From the NCBI GenBank assembly GCA_016713325.1, contig JADJPJ010000087.1, forward strand, positions 1,116,001 to 1,180,000: a DNA stretch of 64,000 nt, written 5' to 3'. Below are positions 36,226 to 44,229 of the stretch, in pieces. This stretch comes from Candidatus Flexifilum affinis. GTDB lineage: Bacteria; Chloroflexota; Anaerolineae; Aggregatilineales; Phototrophicaceae. Positions within the stretch are counted from its first letter, which is position 1; each line of letters opens with the position of its first letter. The translations under genes and the position numbers were made by a program. Under the pieces are notes generated by a model. The model was not told the origin of the DNA and ran no database searches. It saw only the letters and a list, made by a program, of their open reading frames with translations.

Positions 36226-37710
36226 TTGACCGCCTCATCTTCACGCCCCGTGCGCGTGCGTTTTGCGCCCAGTCCCACCGGCTCGCTGCACATTGGCGGC
36301 CTGCGCACCGCACTCTACAACTGGCTGTTCGCCCGCCGTCATGGCGGAACGTTCATCCTGCGCATTGAAGATACGGACCAGAAGCGCTATGACCCCGATG
36401 CCCTGCGCATCCTCATGGAGGCGCCGCGGCGGGCCGGTCTGGACTGGGATGAGGGTCCTGAAGTCGAAGGAGATTACGGCCCGTATGTCCAGTCGGAGCG
36501 GCTGCCGCTCTATCAGGAGTGGGCCAACTGGCTGGTCGAACAGGGACAAGCCTACCCCGCCTACGAGACTCCGGCCGAGCTGGAGCAGGCGCGCAAGGAG
36601 CAGCAAGCGCGCGGTGAGCAGCCCGGCTACAACCGCGCCCACCGTGACCTGACGCCGGAGCAGCGCGCCGCCTTCGAGGCGGAGGGGCGTTCCAAGGTCA
36701 TCCGCCTGAAGATGCCGCTGGAGGGCCAGATCCACGTCAAGGACGCCATTCAGGGCGACGTGTCGTTCGACTACAGCGTGCTTCAGGATACCGTGCTGCT
36801 CAAGGCCGACGGCTTCCCGACTTATCACCTGGCCCACGTCGTGGACGATCACTTTATGGAGATCTCTCACGTGATGCGCGCTGTGGAATGGCTGTCTTCG
36901 CTGCCAGTGCACTGGCAGTTGTGGCTGGCCTTTGGCTGGGAGATACCGGTCTATGCGCACGTGCCGGTCATGCTCAATCCCAACGGCAAGGGCAAGATGA
37001 GCAAGCGCGACAAGTCACAGAGGACGCTGGTGCACGAATACATCGCCGCCGGATACCTGTCCGAGGCTCTGGTCAATTACCTGCTGAACAGCAGTTGGTA
37101 CTTTGGCGATGAGCAGGAAGTCTACAGCCTCCCGGCAGCCATTGAGCGCTTCGCACCCGATGGCATCAACCCCACCAATGCAGCCTTCCAACCGGACAAG
37201 CTTGACTGGTATAACGGCGTCTACATCCGCCAGCTCGACCCCATGGAATTGGCGAAGCGACTGCGACCGGTGTTGGAAGACGCGGGTTACGAAGTCAACA
37301 TCGACATGCTGCTCGCCCTGGCGCCCCTGCTCCAGCCGCGCCTGAAGCGTTTGAGCGCCGAGGAAGTGATGGCCTACGCGGGGTTCCTCTTCCGCGACGA
37401 GTTCCCTGCCCTACCCCGCGAGACCATCCTCAAGGGCTACAAAGGCGACGTCGCGACCGCGCAGGCAGCACTGCGGGCAGCTCATGGCGCGCTGGCCGCG
37501 TTGGCCGAGTTCAGCGCCGCAGAGATCGAAGCCGCGTTGCGAACCACAGCAGAGTCGCTGGGTATGAAACCCAAGGAGTTCTTCAGCCTGCTGCGCAACG
37601 CGTTGACCGGACAGGAGGTCACTCCGCCCCTGTTCGACACCCTTCCGCTGATCGGGCGTGATACCGCCCTGGGCCGGCTGGAGGCTGCGGCGAACACCCT
37701 CACAGGCTAA
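36226..37710 (+). CDS. gltX: Glutamyl-tRNA synthetase
   Basis: This class I aminoacyl-tRNA synthetase charges tRNA-Glu. The 494 residues include the HIGH-type motif SPTGSLHIGGLRTALYNW, the KMSKS-type motif GKMSKRDKS, and the GluRS-specific RIEDTDQKRYDPDA. The start is TTG 36226 preceded by GAAAGGA; no ATG occurs before the conserved region. Since this genome also encodes GlnRS (56748-58460) and tRNA-Gln genes, this GluRS is expected to be the discriminating type, which cannot be confirmed by eye. The stop is followed by two small inverted repeats without a U-tract. Confidence 0.95.
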   Translation: MTASSSRPVRVRFAPSPTGSLHIGGLRTALYNWLFARRHGGTFILRIEDTDQKRYDPDALRILMEAPRRAGLDWDEGPEVEGDYGPYVQSERLPLYQEWANWLVEQGQAYPAYETPAELEQARKEQQARGEQPGYNRAHRDLTPEQRAAFEAEGRSKVIRLKMPLEGQIHVKDAIQGDVSFDYSVLQDTVLLKADGFPTYHLAHVVDDHFMEISHVMRAVEWLSSLPVHWQLWLAFGWEIPVYAHVPVMLNPNGKGKMSKRDKSQRTLVHEYIAAGYLSEALVNYLLNSSWYFGDEQEVYSLPAAIERFAPDGINPTNAAFQPDKLDWYNGVYIRQLDPMELAKRLRPVLEDAGYEVNIDMLLALAPLLQPRLKRLSAEEVMAYAGFLFRDEFPALPRETILKGYKGDVATAQAALRAAHGALAALAEFSAAEIEAALRTTAESLGMKPKEFFSLLRNALTGQEVTPPLFDTLPLIGRDTALGRLEAAANTLTG

Positions 37711-38037
37711 ACAGACTGGCCATGTTCCGGCCAGTGGCGCCACTCGGCTCGCAAACGTCAGCGATGGGCACCACCTGTGAGCGAAACTCCAGACCAGGTG
37801 ACCGCAACCGCTTCGCGTGGAGCTTGCGGGCGTTCGGCAGATCCACTCGAATGTCGTGACCCGGCGCATACGCTTTGTGTTCATCCTGTCTGCCCCAAGC
37901 GCCGGCTTATGGATATCCATAAGCCGGCCGCTGTACCAGGGGCAACGTTGATTCCGGTAGGCTTGTGATGCATACCCGAATCGGCCGGACTTCCGGCAAA
38001 TTCGACCCGCGTACTGGCCAGGCGAAGGTCGGCACGC
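37711..38037. other. 327-base intergenic region with inverted repeats
   Basis: There is no credible gene here. Three dyads are seen: ACTGGCC-N7-GGCCAGT at 37715-37735, AGTGGCGCCACT at 37733-37744, and a perfect 28-base palindrome at 37901-37928. None is followed by a U-tract, so none is a standard intrinsic terminator. Confidence 0.7.
37901..37928. repeat. Perfect 28-base palindrome
   Basis: The left arm GCCGGCTTATGGAT is the exact reverse complement of the right arm ATCCATAAGCCGGC, with no loop base between them. The centre is GGATATCC. It lies 191 bases after gltX and about 110 bases before the thioredoxin gene. Confidence 0.9.
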
Positions 38038-38634
38038 GTGGTCCGAAGCGAGGCTTCCCCCGTGAACAAGCAAAGCAGCTCCACCGCTAAACGCGCCGCG
38101 AAGAAATCCGCCGGCAGCCAACTGCTCATTGTGCTCGCCGTGAGCTTCCTGACGGTCGGCGTAGCCATCCTCATGCTGACGGCAACCTCTAGCGCTACCA
38201 CTGGCGAGACTCCTGAGTTCACTGCCCCTCTGCTGACCGGCGAGACGGTCCGCCTCAGCGATTATCGTGGGGAGGTCGTCATGCTCAACTTCTGCGCCAC
38301 GTGGTGTCCCCCCTGCCGCGCCGAAATGCCAGCTATTCAGCAGGCCTATCAGCGGTACCACGACGAAGGCTTCACCGTGATGGCAATCAACCACTCCGAG
38401 GCTCCGGCACAGGTCGGGCAGTTCATCAACGCACTGTCATTGCGTTTCCCCGTGGTTCTGGACCAGCAGGCGCAGCTACAGAAAGCCTTCGGCATTTCCG
38501 GCTACCCGACCAGCATCTTCCTCGATGCGGGCGGTTCGGTCTACGGGACCCACACCGGAATGCTTACAGAGGCGCAGCTCACACGCTATATCGAAACAGG
38601 TCTGGCGCGCGGGGATGCTTCGGCAAGTAGTTGA
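38038..38634 (+). CDS. TlpA-like membrane-anchored thiol-disulfide oxidoreductase
   Basis: The 198-residue protein has a basic, Ser-rich cytoplasmic N terminus, one transmembrane helix (about 28-50, LLIVLAVSFLTVGVAILML) and a thioredoxin-fold domain outside the membrane. The redox motif is WCPPC (C90, C93), and the cis-Pro is in GYPTSIFLD. It belongs to the TlpA/ResA/AhpC-TSA-like group that reduces or oxidises extracytoplasmic thiols, for example in cytochrome c maturation; no cytochrome genes are nearby. GTG 38038 has GAAGG nine bases upstream; GTG 38062 is an alternative. Confidence 0.88.
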   Translation: MVRSEASPVNKQSSSTAKRAAKKSAGSQLLIVLAVSFLTVGVAILMLTATSSATTGETPEFTAPLLTGETVRLSDYRGEVVMLNFCATWCPPCRAEMPAIQQAYQRYHDEGFTVMAINHSEAPAQVGQFINALSLRFPVVLDQQAQLQKAFGISGYPTSIFLDAGGSVYGTHTGMLTEAQLTRYIETGLARGDASASS

Positions 38635-38645
38635 ACGGTTCAGCC

Positions 38646-38674
38646 TTGATCGCCCACGGGAAGCGTGTTAACAT
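38646..38674 (+). promoter_or_regulatory. Sigma-70-type promoter for tRNA-Gln(CTG)
   Basis: TTGATC at 38646-38651 and TAACAT at 38669-38674 are separated by 17 bases, the optimal spacing. The expected transcription start is about seven bases before the tRNA. Confidence 0.65.
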
Positions 38675-38687
38675 GATTCCTCATTGA

Positions 38688-38758
38688 TGTGGGATAGTTC
38701 AACGGTAGAACCGCGGACTCTGGATCCGTTAATCCTGGTTCAAATCCAGGTCCCACAG
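38688..38758 (+). tRNA. tRNA-Gln, anticodon CTG
   Basis: The cloverleaf is complete: acceptor TGTGGGA/TCCCACA, D-arm GTTC/GAAC, anticodon stem GCGGA/TCCGT with loop CTCTGGA (anticodon CTG at 38720-38722), and T-arm CCTGG-TTCAAAT-CCAGG. The 3' CCA is not encoded. It reads CAG codons. It has its own promoter and a strong terminator, so it is a single-gene unit. A second tRNA-Gln gene (anticodon TTG) lies at 59311-59381 with a very similar sequence. Confidence 0.95.
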
Positions 38759-38766
38759 CACTCAAG

Positions 38767-38793
38767 GCGGCAGGAATTCCTGCCGCGTTTTTT
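38767..38793 (+). terminator. Rho-independent terminator after tRNA-Gln(CTG)
   Basis: GCGGCAGGAA/TTCCTGCCGC forms a perfect stem (38767-38786), followed by G and six T. It may also act in the opposite direction for the histidine kinase gene, whose coding region ends at 38830. Confidence 0.9.
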
Positions 38794-38829
38794 GTTTCCC
38801 TGAGCGCATCTGCCTGGCCAAGCGCCACC

Positions 38830-41800
38830 CTACTGGTGGCTCGGGAAAGAAACCTGACCGGCGCCTTCCTGAGAGACCTGCCAGCGCACCTCGATCTGCG
38901 TGCCTTTGCCCGGTTCGCTCGCGACATCCAGCTCCGCACCTATGGCGGAGGCACGCTCGCGCATGCCGTTCATCCCCAGCCCTTTCGCGACATGCTGACC
39001 ATCAAAACCGCTGCCGTTGTCGCTGATGCGCAGGAAGAAGATATCTTCGCGGTAGGTGCAGGTGACCGAGATGGCTGTTGCGTTGCTGTGCTTGACGATA
39101 TTATTGAACGCCTCCTGCGCGATCCGATAGAGGTTAAGTTGCGCTTCGGCGGGCAGCAAACCCTCCGGCGGCACCTGAACGTCTGTCTCGACGGCAAAGG
39201 ACTTCTGCGCCTGCGCCCCCTTGGCCAGATGGTCAAGAAGCTCCGCGAATGGCGTTCGGACGATCGATTCCGGACGGAGCTCCAACAGAAGTTTCCGCAT
39301 CTCCGCCAAAGCCCCGCGATTCAGCGTCACGAGATCCTTCAGATGAGTCATCGCCCGATCCGGGTCCCTCTTCCAGATCGACGGAAGGGCGTCGGAGATC
39401 ATGGTGGATGCGAACAACACCTGACTGACGGCATCATGAAGTTCGCGGGCCAAGCGCTGCCGTTCGTCGAACGCCGCCATCATCCGCGACTGTTCGGTGA
39501 GGCGGGCTCGATCCAGGGCCTGGGCGCAGTAATCCGTCAAGGTGTGCAGAAACGCCCTCTCGTCTGCGTCAAACGTTTTGAGGTTGGAGAACGTCAGGGC
39601 GATAGCTCCGCCGAGCGTCTGACCGCCCTCAAAGGGCAGGACGGCCCAGGCCTTATGGCCTTCGTCTGTCCTCAGTGCCACGCTCTCTGGCAGAAGGGTG
39701 GCTCGCTCGTCCGGCGAACCCATGAACACGGCGGTCTGGTTCCGATAGGCGTAGGCGAGCGGCGCCGCAGGGTGATCGGTCGGAAATTCTCGCCATTTCT
39801 CGATCAGCGATTCCGGATAACCGACGGAACCGACGATTCGCAGCATGTTTTGATCGTCAGAGAGCAAGGCAATTGAAACAGCGGTCGCGCCAAGATCCTC
39901 AACCCCCCGCTGAAGGAAAATCCTTGCAACGTCTTCCAGGGTCACCGCTGTCGAGAGCGCTGCCGCAAGGCGCTGCAAAAAGAGTGCCCGTTGCTCGGCG
40001 CGTTTGCGTGCTCTCTGATCAATGCCGATGCCAACATGACGCCCATCCGGAAGCAGAATAACCGCCCACGAAGAGTCGACGGGACTGCCATCGCGCGCTG
40101 TGAACTGGAAATCGTGCCATTCCCTATCAGGCGCATCCATAAGGGAGCGCACCATCTGTCGCGTCTCGGGGTCGGGGAGAAGCTTTTCGAGCAGATCGAT
40201 CTCTGCCGTTTCGCTGGCGCCATAGCCGAGAAGTTGCTCGCAAACCGGGTTGAAGTAAAGGAATTTGTCGCTGGATTCGTAGAGGCAAATCATCACTGGA
40301 AGCGCGTCGATAATCTGCTGGAGAATCTGGCGCTGCTGATTCAGGATTTCTTCGGCCTGACGGCGGCTGGTGATGTCGGTGAATAAAATCGCGAACCGTC
40401 GGTCTTCCGGCTTGCCAATACGAAAGGCGTGGACGTCGAACCATCGCTCCATTGCTTCTGAACCCTGGACGAAGTGGAAGGGTTCCCCAGTCAGAGCGAC
40501 TCTGCCATAGGTCTCGATCCAGTGATGCTCCAGGTTTGGCACAAGTTCCAACGCCGTCCGACCTGTCGCATTGACAAGTCCAGTATGGGGCTCGAACATT
40601 CGGTTGACTTCGACGAAGCGATAATCAACCGGTTCACCTGCGGCGTCCACCAGCAGTTCGCAAATGCAGAAACCCTGGTCCATGGAATTGAACAGAGTGC
40701 GATATTTCAGTTCTGAAGCCTGAAGAGCATCTTCCGCCTGTTTGCGTTCGGTGATATCCATGACCGAGCCGATATAGCCGAGAAACCCCCCGTTTACGTC
40801 GAGCCTTGGCCGCGCCGAGTCAATTGCCCAATGGTAGGCTCCGTTTCTGTCGCGAAGGCGGTACTCCAGACGGAAGGCCAGTCGCTTTTCCAGAGCATTC
40901 CGAAACACCAACTCCGTGTGAAGGCGATCGTCGGGATGCACCGCCTCCAGCCATCCAAAGCCAAGACTGGCTTCGGGCGTCTGTCCCGTGAAGTCGTACC
41001 ATGTCTCACTCAGATAACTGCATGATCCATCCAGTTCGGTTACCCAGACCATGACAGGCGCGTGGTCGGCCATATTGCGAAAACGCGCCTCCGATTCGCG
41101 GAGCGCCTCCTGGGTTCGCATCCGGTCGGTGACATCCCGCGCCAGAAGGACGATTTCCTGAACTTCGCCAGTGTCGTTCTTCACCGGATATCCAGTGATC
41201 TCGATCCAGGGCAGATTGACCGAGTGAGGTCCGCCATTAGTTTCAAGTGGAATGGGCAGCGTATGAATGATACCGCCCGCGAGCAACTGGTCGATGTGGG
41301 TTTGCAGCGCACCATAATTCTGCTTGGCTTTTTCCAGGATGTTGTAGGTTTGCGCACTGCCCTCGGAAGTGCCAAAGGCTTTCTCGAAGGCTGGATTCAC
41401 GGCAATGGTCTTGCCGCTGGTGTCAAACACCTGGATAACCAGCGGAGATTGTTCAAACAGAGCACGGAAACGGGCTTCACTCACGAGCAGCGCCTCCTCA
41501 ACCTGCATGCGGTCGGTCACGTCATGCGTGACTTTAGCGAAGCCGCGAACTGCACCGTGCTCGTCTCGAAGCGGCGTGATCGTACCGTTTGCCCAGAAGC
41601 GGGACCCATCCTTGCGGACGCGCCAACCCTCATCACTGAATCGACCTGCGCGCAGCGCCTGCTGAAGCGGACCCTCAGCGGACGCAAAACCGCCTGGGAA
41701 GAAGCGCGAGAAGTGCGTCCCGATCACCTCATCGGCTCGGTAGCCAAAGATTCGTTCGCCGCCGCCATTCCAGCTCACGACCCGGCCGCCCGGGTCGAGC

Positions 41801-42282
41801 ATGTAGATGGCGTAGTCATGCACGCCTTCGACGAGCAGTCGTAACCACTGGTCTCGCTCCGCAGATATGCGGCGGAAGTGTTCCGCTTCGAGTCGCCCGA
41901 TCTCAGCGCGAGCTCGGGTTGTACGCAGTCGTTCGCTCAATACACAGAGCAGCAGTGCTTCCAACACAAAGAGCAGCAAGTGGAGGATTGACCCAAGATC
42001 GCTGCCGACCACATCGTCATTCGGCGCGAGAAAGTAGTAATCGCTGATCAGGGCAGAGAGCACCGTCGCCAGCAGGCCAGCTCGCAGACCGCCGTACCAG
42101 GCGCTGCCGAAGATGGCTGCCGACAAGAGTAGGAACGGGCTCTCCGAAGCGATCAATGGGTCAAGCAGCAGTTTCAGAATGAAAGCGAGACTTACCAGTC
42201 CGGCCGCAACCCCATAGCGAAAGAGAGGTGAAGTCGTGGTCAACATCCGCCTCCATGCGTGTCGTGTCGAGAGATCTGTCAT
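38830..42282 (-). CDS. Multi-PAS, GAF-containing hybridless sensor histidine kinase (NarL-type)
   Basis: The 1150-residue kinase starts at ATG 42282 with GGAAGGG upstream; a longer frame to 42336 lacks a ribosome binding site. Domains in order: a four-helix DUF4118 membrane domain like that of KdpD (about 20-120), about five PAS/PAC modules (150-780, with repeated 'DVTDRM-x-EALL' and 'ITERKQAEDAL' linkers), a GAF domain (about 800-935), a HisKA_3 dimerisation domain with H949 in RLARELHDAVSQVL, and a HATPase_c domain (N box NNIVKHSNA, G1 DNGSGFD, G2 GLGMNGMRERA). HisKA_3 kinases normally pair with LuxR/NarL-type regulators, and none is adjacent, so it is an orphan. The signal is unknown. Confidence 0.9.
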   Translation of the reverse strand: MTDLSTRHAWRRMLTTTSPLFRYGVAAGLVSLAFILKLLLDPLIASESPFLLLSAAIFGSAWYGGLRAGLLATVLSALISDYYFLAPNDDVVGSDLGSILHLLLFVLEALLLCVLSERLRTTRARAEIGRLEAEHFRRISAERDQWLRLLVEGVHDYAIYMLDPGGRVVSWNGGGERIFGYRADEVIGTHFSRFFPGGFASAEGPLQQALRAGRFSDEGWRVRKDGSRFWANGTITPLRDEHGAVRGFAKVTHDVTDRMQVEEALLVSEARFRALFEQSPLVIQVFDTSGKTIAVNPAFEKAFGTSEGSAQTYNILEKAKQNYGALQTHIDQLLAGGIIHTLPIPLETNGGPHSVNLPWIEITGYPVKNDTGEVQEIVLLARDVTDRMRTQEALRESEARFRNMADHAPVMVWVTELDGSCSYLSETWYDFTGQTPEASLGFGWLEAVHPDDRLHTELVFRNALEKRLAFRLEYRLRDRNGAYHWAIDSARPRLDVNGGFLGYIGSVMDITERKQAEDALQASELKYRTLFNSMDQGFCICELLVDAAGEPVDYRFVEVNRMFEPHTGLVNATGRTALELVPNLEHHWIETYGRVALTGEPFHFVQGSEAMERWFDVHAFRIGKPEDRRFAILFTDITSRRQAEEILNQQRQILQQIIDALPVMICLYESSDKFLYFNPVCEQLLGYGASETAEIDLLEKLLPDPETRQMVRSLMDAPDREWHDFQFTARDGSPVDSSWAVILLPDGRHVGIGIDQRARKRAEQRALFLQRLAAALSTAVTLEDVARIFLQRGVEDLGATAVSIALLSDDQNMLRIVGSVGYPESLIEKWREFPTDHPAAPLAYAYRNQTAVFMGSPDERATLLPESVALRTDEGHKAWAVLPFEGGQTLGGAIALTFSNLKTFDADERAFLHTLTDYCAQALDRARLTEQSRMMAAFDERQRLARELHDAVSQVLFASTMISDALPSIWKRDPDRAMTHLKDLVTLNRGALAEMRKLLLELRPESIVRTPFAELLDHLAKGAQAQKSFAVETDVQVPPEGLLPAEAQLNLYRIAQEAFNNIVKHSNATAISVTCTYREDIFFLRISDNGSGFDGQHVAKGLGMNGMRERASAIGAELDVASEPGKGTQIEVRWQVSQEGAGQVSFPSHQ

Positions 42283-42678
42283 GGACCCTTCCTGATTGTC
42301 TGGCATGCAGTCCAATGGTGGAGGTATCAGTGCCAACCTATCTGATGGTCAGGACTGAGAGACGCTTCCATTTCAGGATCACGTTGGAGCCGCGGTGCGT
42401 GGTGGGGAGGTAAGGGATGCGCCGAGGCGTGTCAGACGACATCTCGCGATGTCCAGAGGTCATTGGCGTCAGAAATCCTGCACGGTGATACCGTGACAGG
42501 GTGTGCACTCACAAGTTCTGGAAATATGATCTGCGCTCATTCTACTCATGACCGTCAACAACTGCAACTGATGGTGAGAGACGGCCTGCAAGCGGGTGGA
42601 GAGCCGCGTCGTGGATGCGCGTCACCCGGATCAGCTCGAAAGTGGGAAGAAAGTCCAAGCTCCGGAAAAGAACTTATG

Positions 42679-42687
42679 TGCTATCAT
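42679..42687 (+). promoter_or_regulatory. Extended -10 promoter of the BBE flavoprotein gene
   Basis: TGC-TATCAT at 42679-42687 fits TGnTATnAT and lies 44 bases before the start codon. No -35 element is evident. Confidence 0.5.
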
Positions 42688-42702
42688 CAAACTTCCGTAC
42701 AG

Positions 42703-42720
42703 GATCCGCAACCGCGGATC
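42703..42720 (+). promoter_or_regulatory. 5'-UTR hairpin or operator next to the ribosome binding site
   Basis: GATCCGC-AACC-GCGGATC is a perfect seven-base-pair stem with a four-base loop. It ends one base before GGAGG, so it could control access of ribosomes or serve as an operator. Confidence 0.5.
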
Positions 42721-42730
42721 GGAGGAAAAG

Positions 42731-44167
42731 ATGAAACACGCTGAGAAGACACCTTCGTCTTCATCCGTGCCAGACTTCCTCGCAGACCAGATCTCTCAGT
42801 TTCGCCGCCGGTTCCGCGGCGACGTCATACTTCCCGACGACAGCGACTATGAAGGCGCGCGGCGTATCCACAACACGCTGTTCCAGCGCTATCCGGTGGT
42901 CATTGTCCGCCCCCACGACGCGGACGACGTGAGCGCGGCGGTGCGCTTCGCCGTCCAGCAAGATCTGCCACTGGCGGTGCGCGGCGGATCGCACAACAAC
43001 GGCGGTTTCGCCACCATCGACGACGGCATGGTCATCGACCTGTCAAGAATGCGCGGCATCACTGTGGATGCGCAGGCGCACGTCGCACGAGCGCAGGGCG
43101 GAATTACGGCCGGGGAGTTCACCGCTGCGACCAGCGCGTATGGATTGGCGACACCATTCGGCGATAGCCCGACTGTCGGCGTGGGCGGCATCACCCTGGG
43201 CGGAGGCATCGGCTGGCTGACGCGCAAGTACGGCATGACCATCGACTCGCTGCTCGCGGCAGAGGTGGTCAAGGCGGACGGGCGAGTTCTGCGCGCCAGC
43301 GCGACGGAGCACCCGGACCTGTTCTGGGCCCTGCGCGGAGGCGGCGGCAACTTCGGCGTCGTGACGACGTTCGAGTTCCGGCTTTACCCGGTGGAGACGG
43401 TGATCGGCGGCATGCTGATGCTGCCGGCAACACGTGAGGTGATACGCGGCGTGATCGACCTCTCAGTCCGTGCGCCTGAGGAGCTGGGGATCATCTCGGC
43501 GGTCATGCGAGCTTCGCCAATGTTCGGCCTACCGGAGTCGATGGCGGGGATGCCAGTCGTCATGGTGCTGCCCGTATGGGTCGGCGACGTGGAGGCTGGG
43601 CAGCGTGCGCTGGATCCGTTCCGCAAACTGGCTGAGCCGTTGGCCGACATGACTCAGCCCATGCCCTACCGCGCGATCTACGAGGCGGAAGGCGGTGATA
43701 TCCCTGAACACTATACGAGTGTGGCACGCAATTTCCTCGCTGACTCGCTGGATGATGCGGCAATCGAAGCGATCCTGGCGCATCTGGCAGCCGACCGCGT
43801 GCCATCGCAGAGCGCCATGACCGCGGTGCAGATCCGCCCGCTCGGCGGGGCCATGGCGCGCGTCCCGACTGACGCAACGGCCTTTGCGCACCGGAACGCC
43901 AACCTGCTGGTCGTAGCGGCGGCTGCGATGTTCGATCCGTCAGAATACGACGCGCACCGTGACTGGGTCGAAGGCTTGTATCAGGCCATGCGCCCCGGCG
44001 CGACCGGCGCCTATCTGAACTTCCTGGAAATCGAGGGAGAAGCCCGGCTGCGCGAGGTCTATCCCGACAAAACCTACCAGCGACTGGCCGAGGTGAAGCG
44101 GAAGTACGACCCGGACAACGTCTTCCGTCATAATCAGAACATCGCCCCGGCCGGCGCGGCGCGCTAA
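42731..44167 (+). CDS. FAD-linked oxidase with berberine-bridge (BBE) domain
   Basis: The 478-residue protein starts at ATG 42731 after GGAGG. It has the PCMH-type FAD-binding domain with VRGGSHNNGG (H88, expected covalent attachment site of FAD) and PTVGVGGITLGGGIGWLTRKYG, then a C-terminal BBE domain (KYDPDNVFRHNQNI). The family oxidises alcohols, sugars or alkaloid-like substrates with O2. In many bicovalent members a Cys also binds FAD; the Cys position after the 'GGG-x-GW' segment is not occupied by Cys here, so mono-covalent attachment is expected. No signal peptide is present. The substrate is unknown. Confidence 0.88.
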   Translation: MKHAEKTPSSSSVPDFLADQISQFRRRFRGDVILPDDSDYEGARRIHNTLFQRYPVVIVRPHDADDVSAAVRFAVQQDLPLAVRGGSHNNGGFATIDDGMVIDLSRMRGITVDAQAHVARAQGGITAGEFTAATSAYGLATPFGDSPTVGVGGITLGGGIGWLTRKYGMTIDSLLAAEVVKADGRVLRASATEHPDLFWALRGGGGNFGVVTTFEFRLYPVETVIGGMLMLPATREVIRGVIDLSVRAPEELGIISAVMRASPMFGLPESMAGMPVVMVLPVWVGDVEAGQRALDPFRKLAEPLADMTQPMPYRAIYEAEGGDIPEHYTSVARNFLADSLDDAAIEAILAHLAADRVPSQSAMTAVQIRPLGGAMARVPTDATAFAHRNANLLVVAAAAMFDPSEYDAHRDWVEGLYQAMRPGATGAYLNFLEIEGEARLREVYPDKTYQRLAEVKRKYDPDNVFRHNQNIAPAGAAR

Positions 44168-44229
44168 CTCCACAGTGAAGAGCGGGGCGGCCAGAGGTGC
44201 CGCCCCGCTCCGCACCTCTCCAACGTTTC

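Larger units (their letters stand above)
42283..42730. other. 448-base divergent intergenic region
   Basis: The region contains no convincing gene. It holds a dyad GACATC-TCGC-GATGTC at 42438-42453, an extended -10 element near 42679-42687, and a hairpin at 42703-42720 just before the ribosome binding site of the flavoprotein gene. Confidence 0.7.

Noticed and set aside
38836..39876. 346-codon plus-strand frame opposite the histidine kinase catalytic region
   Set aside because: It is the antisense of HisKA_3/HATPase sequence and has no independent support.
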